This document shows, piece after piece, positions 38,534 through 43,220 of a stretch of DNA of 43,220 nucleotides (position 1 is its first letter; each line of letters begins with the position of its first letter). Position numbers and translations under genes: made by a program. The notes under the pieces were generated by a model that made no database searches, was not told the origin of the DNA, and saw only the letters and a program-made list of their open reading frames with translations. Origin of the DNA: a virus; the IMG/VR virus record IMGVR_UViG_3300017788_000053, positions 1-43,220 of that record; one strand, given 5' to 3'.

Positions 38534-39244
38534 TCAGTAGGGGGTCGGCATCGCCAGCACCTGCTGGGCCATCCGCGGAATCGTGTTCAGCGCCGCCGTG
38601 GTGCCGCCCTGGGCCATGGCCAGCACCGCCTGGGCGTAAGCCGCCTGCTGACGGGCCTCCAGATCCTGCTTCATCCGCAGCATGTCGTTCTCGCGCTGCA
38701 GCGCCATTTCCTGCCGCGCAATCGGCAGGTTCGCCAGCCGGCGGTTCGCGTCCATCCTGATCTGCGCGTTGCTCGCGTTGAGCCCCATTCGAATCGCCCT
38801 CCCCTCCGGGCTCTCGGTGGTCGTCAGCCCTATCAGATCCGTCGCCCCCCGCAGCCCCGCCTTGCCGATCTGGCTGCCCGCCAGGGCCAGCCCCGCGCCC
38901 GCCAGCCAGCCCAGGGGGCCCGTCACGCCCAGGGCCAGCGGAATCACGCCCGCCATCGCGCCCGCCCCGGCGCCGGTGGCGTCCACCAGGTTCTGCCGGG
39001 CGTTCTCGTTCTTGTCCCCCATCTCGTTCGCCGCCGCCAGCAGGGCCCCCAGGCCCACGCCGCCGGCGATCATTCGCCTGCGGCCAATCGTGCTCGCCAG
39101 GCCGCTGGCGCCGTCGCGCAGCTCCTGCAACCAGTCACCGCCGAACCGCCCTGTTGAAGATGGCGCCGGAGGCGGCGCGCTCAAAGGCGGCGCGCCAGCC
39201 ATGCGACTCGAACGGGGGACATACAGCCGCGTGGGCATCGCCAT
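38534..39244 (-). CDS. Gly/Ala-rich putative membrane-active virion protein, 236 aa
   Basis: ATG at 39244 with the promoter-like CTAGAAT 34 nt upstream. Three hydrophobic Gly/Ala segments are visible: MIAGGVGLGALLAAANEMG, GAGAMAGVIPLALGVTGPLG, GWLAGAGLALAGSQIGKAG. They are followed by a long polar helix (RQEMALQRENDMLRMKQDLEA). The arrangement suits a protein ejected with the genome that forms a channel, as proposed for podovirus internal proteins. The function is inferred. Confidence 0.6.
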   Translation of the reverse strand: MAMPTRLYVPRSSRMAGAPPLSAPPPAPSSTGRFGGDWLQELRDGASGLASTIGRRRMIAGGVGLGALLAAANEMGDKNENARQNLVDATGAGAGAMAGVIPLALGVTGPLGWLAGAGLALAGSQIGKAGLRGATDLIGLTTTESPEGRAIRMGLNASNAQIRMDANRRLANLPIARQEMALQRENDMLRMKQDLEARQQAAYAQAVLAMAQGGTTAALNTIPRMAQQVLAMPTPY

Positions 39245-39277
39245 GGCTTGCGCTCAACCCACAGTGAGACTGCCGAG

Positions 39278-39284
39278 ATTCTAG
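39278..39284 (-). promoter_or_regulatory. Candidate -10 element in the gap before the 236-aa gene
   Basis: Minus-strand CTAGAAT (closest to TATAAT of the set) 34 nt before the ATG at 39244, followed by CTCGGCAGTCTCAC. The 53-nt gap is one of few real breaks in this run. Confidence 0.33.
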
Positions 39285-39297
39285 GCCGCTTCCGACC

Positions 39298-39855
39298 TCA
39301 CCCGAACAAGCTGCCCAGCGCCCCGATCCCCGCTCCTACCGGGCCGCCGACGATCCCGCCCACGATCGAGCCGATCGCACCGAGCACCCCGCCTCCTTTC
39401 TTGCGGCTGTCCGCCGTCTGTTCGTTCGCCGCCTGAATGCTCATCATCTCCCGGCTCAGCCGGCTGTTCAGCTCCGCCCGCCCCCGGCTCCGGTCCAGCA
39501 GCGCCTGCCCCGTCCCCGACAGCGCCTGGTTGTAGGCGTCCCCCTGCGCTTCGCTCAGGGCCTCGCCACTTTCGGCGAACAAATCCGAGGCCTCGCTGCT
39601 CGTCTTGAATCCTTCCCGGTTCGGCGTCGCCACATTCACGGCCGCCTCCCGCATGTTGCCCATGATCTGCCCGGCCCTCAGTCCGTTCCCCGACTCCGGT
39701 GCCGCCAGCTGCACCCCCTGCCACGCCCCGTCACCGGCCGCCATTGAGCCGCCCCGGGAGCCACCTTCGTAGTTGCCCCGCCGGAACTGCGGCACCGCAT
39801 AGGCCTGCTCCGGCGTGAACTGCTCGTCGAACTCATACCCGCGCTGCCGTGCCAT
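39298..39855 (-). CDS. Hypothetical virion protein with C-terminal Gly-rich hydrophobic tail, 185 aa
   Basis: ATG at 39855. The polar N-terminus (QRGYEFDEQFTPEQAYAVPQF) is followed by helices with many Ala, Ser and Glu. The last ~30 residues (GVLGAIGSIVGGIVGGPVG and then AGIGALGSLFG) are a Gly-zipper-like membrane-active segment, similar in style to the neighbour. Part of the packaging/neck transcript; no named family. Confidence 0.6.
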   Translation of the reverse strand: MARQRGYEFDEQFTPEQAYAVPQFRRGNYEGGSRGGSMAAGDGAWQGVQLAAPESGNGLRAGQIMGNMREAAVNVATPNREGFKTSSEASDLFAESGEALSEAQGDAYNQALSGTGQALLDRSRGRAELNSRLSREMMSIQAANEQTADSRKKGGGVLGAIGSIVGGIVGGPVGAGIGALGSLFG

Positions 39856-39863
39856 GGCCGTCC

Positions 39864-40343
39864 TCAGAGGAAGCTGAAGCCCGCGATGGCCTTGGAGGCC
39901 ATCGACTCATTGCTGCCCCGGGTGCCCAGCTGCGTGTTCCCCCAGCCGTCGTCGCCCCGTGGCTGCCAGTAGGTCCGCGGCCCCGGGCTGCTGCTTCCCG
40001 AACTCCGGGGGGCCTGGCCGCCGCGGTTGAACCCCACAATCTCCCCCAGTGCCCGGCCGATCGCATCGAACGCTCCCTGGTTGCTGCTCACTCCCACAGC
40101 CGGCGCCGCACCCGGGGCGTACCCCCGCGGCCGGAACATCTGCACCGACATGTCCACCAGGCTCTGACGGAAGTTCAGGTCCTGCTGCGCCGCCATCTGT
40201 GCCCGCCGCGTCACGCTCTCTCCCGCCATCCGCCCGGCCGCCTTCACGCCCGCGTTGCGCATCCGGCTGAAGGATCTCACCGCGCTCGGCGCCGCCTCCT
40301 CCCCCCGGGCCATGCTGCCGCCCTGCATCACGTTCGGTCTCAT
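39864..40343 (-). CDS. Hypothetical virion protein, 159 aa
   Basis: The ATG at 40343 overlaps the upstream stop (ATGA). The N-terminal half is basic and Met-rich (SRMRNAGVKAAGRMAGESVTR); the C-terminal half is rich in Gly, Ser and Arg (GGQAPRSSGSSSPGPR) and ends IAGFSFL. Disordered-looking, likely a packing or neck-associated protein. No family recognised. Confidence 0.57.
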   Translation of the reverse strand: MRPNVMQGGSMARGEEAAPSAVRSFSRMRNAGVKAAGRMAGESVTRRAQMAAQQDLNFRQSLVDMSVQMFRPRGYAPGAAPAVGVSSNQGAFDAIGRALGEIVGFNRGGQAPRSSGSSSPGPRTYWQPRGDDGWGNTQLGTRGSNESMASKAIAGFSFL

Positions 40344-41734
40344 CGGGCTCCTGGTGTCACGGGTCCTCGGGCTGGCGCGGCGGGCTGCTGCGTGGTGGGC
40401 TCTTCCTCTTCCTCGATCGGCGCACGACCCTTCAGGCCCCGCCGCACGCTTTCCAGCGTAGAGCCGATCAGCGCCGCGGTCGTCAACGAGCCGCCCCCGT
40501 AGATCAGCACGTCCTTGAGCACCTCGTTCTCCACCGCCCGGTTGTAGGCCCGTTCCCGGTCGACCGCCTCGCTCACCAGTGCGTCGTTGCGCATGTCCCG
40601 CCCCTCCTCCCGTGCCTCCCGCCGCACCTCCTGCGTGGCCGCCCGTGCCTGCTGACGCCGCTGCAGCAGGTCCACCCCAATCTCCCCGCTCACCGGGTCC
40701 ACCCCACTTTCCTTGAGCCGCAGGGCCGCCCGGCGCGCCCCGGCCCGGCCCCCCAGCGCCATCGCCACCGCCGGGATCACCGCGGTCGCCACCGGCAGCG
40801 ACTTGCCCAGGAAGTTCACCTCCGCCCCATGGATCCCGTCGGCAGTGAACTTGATCGGCATCTTGTTCCCGTGCAGGAACGCCTTGTAGGCCTCATACTC
40901 GCCCCGGCTCACGTCCGGCCGCTCCTGGACGAACTCCCGGTACGGCAGCAGGTTGCCGCTCCGCCCCAGCACCATCTCGCTGAGGAACTCCTCCACCGGG
41001 CTGCTCGCCTCCCGCGGATCGCCCAGCCCCGGCGAGGCCGCCGAGTACCCGTCCAACCGCCCGAAACTGCCGTTGGCAAACTTCATCGCGATCCACGCCG
41101 GCGCCGTGGCCGCCATCCGCATCGCCCGGCTCTGCAGCAGCGGCGCCCTCGCCCCGGAAATCCCCGCCTGTGCGTTATGGATCCCCTGCAGCGTCGCCAC
41201 GCTCGTCACCGCCTCGCCGGCATTCAGCAACCACCACAGGTTCATCAGCCCCTGCACCCCCACGGTATCGGCCATCGTCACCCCCAGGGCCTGGGCTGCC
41301 TTCCGCCGCCCGCTGTCCCCGATCGGCACGTCACTCACCGGTCGCTCGAACTCCGGCGTCATGTCCCGTTGCACCGTCGTCGCCCGCAGCTCTGCGTCCG
41401 ACGCCCGGGCCCGGGCAAACTCCTCCATCCGCTCCCTGCTGTACCCGCCCAGCGGCAGCCGCTGCACCCACCCCGGCGTGTTCCACGGCAGCGCCTGCCC
41501 CAGCCTGGTGTCCTCAAGCCGCCCGGGCAGGTGCTGGCGCACATAATCCACCAGCGGCGAATTGGCCGTCACGTCCTCGAACAGCGACGCCTCGTAGCCA
41601 CCCCCCACCGCCCGCGTCCGCGCATCGTGGAATGCCCGCGGGTTCGAGCGGAACGCCTGCGCCGCGATCCACTTCAGCTCGTCCCAATCCCACGGCAGGT
41701 TCGCGTTCTGGATCACCTGCGAGCCGTTGGTCAC
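40340..41734 (-). CDS. Large helical virion protein, 464 aa
   Basis: Starts at GTG 41734 overlapping the previous stop. The N-terminal half is folded-looking with aromatic residues (NLPWDWDELKWIAAQAFRS, QRLPLGGYSRERMEEFARAR) and hydrophobic stretches (MNLWWLLNAGEAVTSVATLQ, VATAVIPAVAMALGGRAG). A charged helical block follows (QQARAATQEVRREAREEGRD) and an acidic E-rich patch near the end. It is the largest protein in the right-hand run and a candidate internal/ejected protein. No known family or enzyme motif. Confidence 0.62.
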   Translation of the reverse strand: MTNGSQVIQNANLPWDWDELKWIAAQAFRSNPRAFHDARTRAVGGGYEASLFEDVTANSPLVDYVRQHLPGRLEDTRLGQALPWNTPGWVQRLPLGGYSRERMEEFARARASDAELRATTVQRDMTPEFERPVSDVPIGDSGRRKAAQALGVTMADTVGVQGLMNLWWLLNAGEAVTSVATLQGIHNAQAGISGARAPLLQSRAMRMAATAPAWIAMKFANGSFGRLDGYSAASPGLGDPREASSPVEEFLSEMVLGRSGNLLPYREFVQERPDVSRGEYEAYKAFLHGNKMPIKFTADGIHGAEVNFLGKSLPVATAVIPAVAMALGGRAGARRAALRLKESGVDPVSGEIGVDLLQRRQQARAATQEVRREAREEGRDMRNDALVSEAVDRERAYNRAVENEVLKDVLIYGGGSLTTAALIGSTLESVRRGLKGRAPIEEEEEPTTQQPAAPARGPVTPGAR

Positions 41735-42354
41735 CGATCAGCCCCCATCGAACCCAGCACCAGATCCTGCACGTCCTTCGGCTGCTGCGCCAGGAACCGG
41801 GCGAACATCTCCTCGCCACTCGCTCCCATTGGCAGCCCCGGCGCCACCCCGCCGTAGTTGGCCGGCAGTTCCAGCGGCGAATCGCCGAACTGTTGCCGCG
41901 TGAAGCCACCGGCCGCCGGGGCCGGTGGGGGCGCCACCGCAGGGGCCGGCTGCTGCGCCGCGGCCGCCTGCTCCTGCTGCCGCCGCAGGATCCCCTCCAT
42001 TACCGGTCGCGGCGCCCCAAAGCCCACCCCCGTCTCGGCGACCATCGAGCCGCCCAGACGGGCCATGTCCAGTGCCTGTGGGTCCTTCAGCTTCAGCAGT
42101 CGCCCCACCCGGTCCCCGGCCACCCGGCCCGCCAGGCTGCCAAGCAGCCCGATCCCCAGGTCCTCGGCCCCGATCGCCGCCGAGTGCCCCAGGTTACCGC
42201 CCCCGAACGCCGCCCCCGACAGCAGCGCCGCCAGCGCGTTGCTCCCGTACTCAAGCACCAACTGACCCTTTGCCAGGCTGCCGTCCTCGTTCCGCGGCAC
42301 CGTCACCCGCTTGAGGTAATCCAGCGCCCGCCGTCCCAGTCCTGCAAACCTCAT
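41731..42354 (-). CDS. Hypothetical virion protein, 207 aa, Gly/Ala plus Pro-rich linker
   Basis: The ATG at 42354 overlaps the upstream stop. Order: basic start (RFAGLGRRALDYLKRVTVPRN), Gly/Ala hydrophobic segments (NALAALLSGAAFGGGNLGHS, LGIGLLGSLAGRVAGDRVG), a Pro/Ala linker (PAPAVAPPPAPAAGG), and a short polar end (EEMFARFLAQQPKDVQDLVLG). Similar in style to its neighbours and co-transcribed with them. Confidence 0.6.
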   Translation of the reverse strand: MRFAGLGRRALDYLKRVTVPRNEDGSLAKGQLVLEYGSNALAALLSGAAFGGGNLGHSAAIGAEDLGIGLLGSLAGRVAGDRVGRLLKLKDPQALDMARLGGSMVAETGVGFGAPRPVMEGILRRQQEQAAAAQQPAPAVAPPPAPAAGGFTRQQFGDSPLELPANYGGVAPGLPMGASGEEMFARFLAQQPKDVQDLVLGSMGADR

Positions 42355-42677
42355 GCCGCACCTCCACCCGCCGGAGGCGCCGCGCCCGGCGCCGGCAGCG
42401 CGAACGGCCCGGCTTGCATCGCATCCACGAAACCCTTCAGTGCCGGCCCGGCCGCCGCCACCAGGTCCGCCCGCTCGAAGGCCTGCGCCACCTCATCGCC
42501 GGCGAACCGCCGCGTCCCGGCCGGTGAGGGCGTCCCCCGCACCGCCACGCCCGCCCGGGTCAACCCCGCCGCCGGCGTCTCCTTGAGGCTGTCCGCGTTC
42601 ACCAGCGCCGCGGCGATCGCCCGCTGCACCGATTCGGCCGGGCCCGTCAAGGGAGAAAGAGACCGACCGCCTGCCAT
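42351..42677 (-). CDS. Small Ala-rich virion-run protein, 108 aa
   Basis: Starts at ATG 42677 with the promoter-like CTAGGAT 22 nt upstream (a start at 42686 is possible). Ala/Gly-rich and helical (ESVQRAIAAALVNADSL, DEVAQAFERADLVAAAGPAL) with a Pro/Gly tail. No family. First gene after a 38-nt gap. Confidence 0.55.
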   Translation of the reverse strand: MAGGRSLSPLTGPAESVQRAIAAALVNADSLKETPAAGLTRAGVAVRGTPSPAGTRRFAGDEVAQAFERADLVAAAGPALKGFVDAMQAGPFALPAPGAAPPAGGGAA

Positions 42678-42698
42678 GAGTCCCAATCTGAAGCCACC

Positions 42699-42705
42699 AT
42701 CCTAG
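42699..42705 (-). promoter_or_regulatory. Candidate -10 element before the 108-aa gene
   Basis: Minus-strand CTAGGAT, the same word as at 4173-4179, 22 nt before the ATG at 42677. It belongs to the recurrent gap motif; no -35 seen. Confidence 0.3.
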
Positions 42706-42715
42706 TCGGCCCCGA

Positions 42716-43220
42716 TCAGGTCCTCCGCGCCCGCGCCAGGGCCGCCAGCTGCTCCAGGGTTGGCGGCTGGCCGCCAGGGTTCTGCCCCCACACGCCCACC
42801 GTCGGATCCACGCCCTGCTGCCCCAGCATCGCGTTCTGTCGCGCCTGCGGCTGCCACTGCAGCTCGCCCATCAATGGCCCCGCCGCCCCGCCGCCCTGCG
42901 CCGCCAGCTGCGCCAGCAGTGTCCGCAGCCGCAGCGCATCCCCGACCCCCGTCGGCTGTGGCACCGGCGCCGGCGGCGTCGCCGCCCCCAGCGACACCCC
43001 CTGCGCCGCCAGCTGCGCACGCCGCACCACCTCCTCGTAGTTCGGCACCGCCACGATCCTCCCGGCATCCCCGGTCCGCCCGGGACCGGTCACCGCGTTC
43101 GCCGCCAGCTCGCCCGCCACGTCCACCACCGGCGCGTAGGGCCGGCTGGCGCTGTAGTCCCCGACCACTTCGCCCTGCCCCCGCGTCGGCGAGGTGATGC
43201 TGTCCTCCAGCCAGCCCTGC
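42716..43220 (-). CDS. Hypothetical Ala/Gln-rich protein, 3' part (runs off the window)
   Basis: The frame is open from the right edge to the stop at 42716, giving at least 167 codons. A GTG at 43168 could be a start, but the coding frame continues upstream without a stop (..WLEDSITSPTRGQGE), so the gene probably begins outside. The visible part is Ala/Gln/Pro-rich with helical stretches (NYEEVVRRAQLAAQGVS, LRLRTLLAQLAAQGG). No family recognised; it fits the virion-protein run. Confidence 0.55.
   Translation of the reverse strand, partial: QGWLEDSITSPTRGQGEVVGDYSASRPYAPVVDVAGELAANAVTGPGRTGDAGRIVAVPNYEEVVRRAQLAAQGVSLGAATPPAPVPQPTGVGDALRLRTLLAQLAAQGGGAAGPLMGELQWQPQARQNAMLGQQGVDPTVGVWGQNPGGQPPTLEQLAALARARRT

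Overview
The window looks like a 43 kb stretch of a GC-rich, temperate, tailed phage. I infer a cyanobacterial host (Synechococcus/Cyanobium type) from the cyanophage-like lysins and fibres and from an elongator tRNA-Met(CAT) attachment core without an encoded CCA. No full tRNA, rRNA or clear bacterial housekeeping gene is present. Arm-type repeats lie on BOTH sides of the tRNA-derived core at 7102-7146. That is the layout of an intact attP, so the contig is more likely a free or excised phage genome than an integrated prophage. I see no tape-measure, sheath or tail-tube gene, but there is a large portal and a set of small Gly/Ala-rich virion-type proteins, so a podovirus-like particle is the best guess. 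Both window edges cut genes.

Layout: (1) 1-1922, plus: the 3' part of a class II ribonucleotide reductase with an intein, then an HNH endonuclease. (2) 4114-1923, minus: a two-domain lysozyme-like protein and two small proteins, one with a membrane segment. (3) 4204-5367, plus: an excisionase-like HTH protein, two small proteins and a stand-alone S4 RNA-binding protein. (4) 8011-5374, minus: a BPSL0761-like protein, a hypothetical, attP, a tyrosine integrase and a small protein. (5) 8010-9242, plus: a MazZ-like nucleotide pyrophosphohydrolase and two small proteins. (6) 17568-9430, minus: probable major capsid protein, a partner protein, a terminator, an HhH protein, several virion proteins including one with a SWIM zinc finger, and a LamG fibre. 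(7) 17636-29447, plus: two LAGLIDADG-like proteins, two large fibre proteins with G-x-G-x-L repeats and LamG domains, a small tail protein, an inserted HNH gene, a structural protein and a tail spike. (8) 43220-29461, minus: small virion proteins, probable TerS, TerL, portal, a scaffold-like protein in a second frame, an M15 endolysin and two accessory proteins.

Working together: RNR and the MazZ-like enzyme shape the dNTP pool. Integrase, the Xis-like protein and attP handle integration and excision. TerS/TerL, portal, scaffold and MCP build and fill the head. The LamG/F5-8 fibres and the spike bind the host. The two modular lysins and the small membrane protein serve entry or lysis. Replication genes must lie outside the window.

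The most unusual points are: a tandem pair of LAGLIDADG proteins with degenerate active sites in the structural region; about 500 nt of double-frame coding at portal/scaffold; a G-x-G-x-L repeat shared by three virion proteins; an intein whose endonuclease motifs are damaged; an HNH insertion that left a duplicated gene end; and two lysins that each keep one active-looking domain and carry one degenerate domain.
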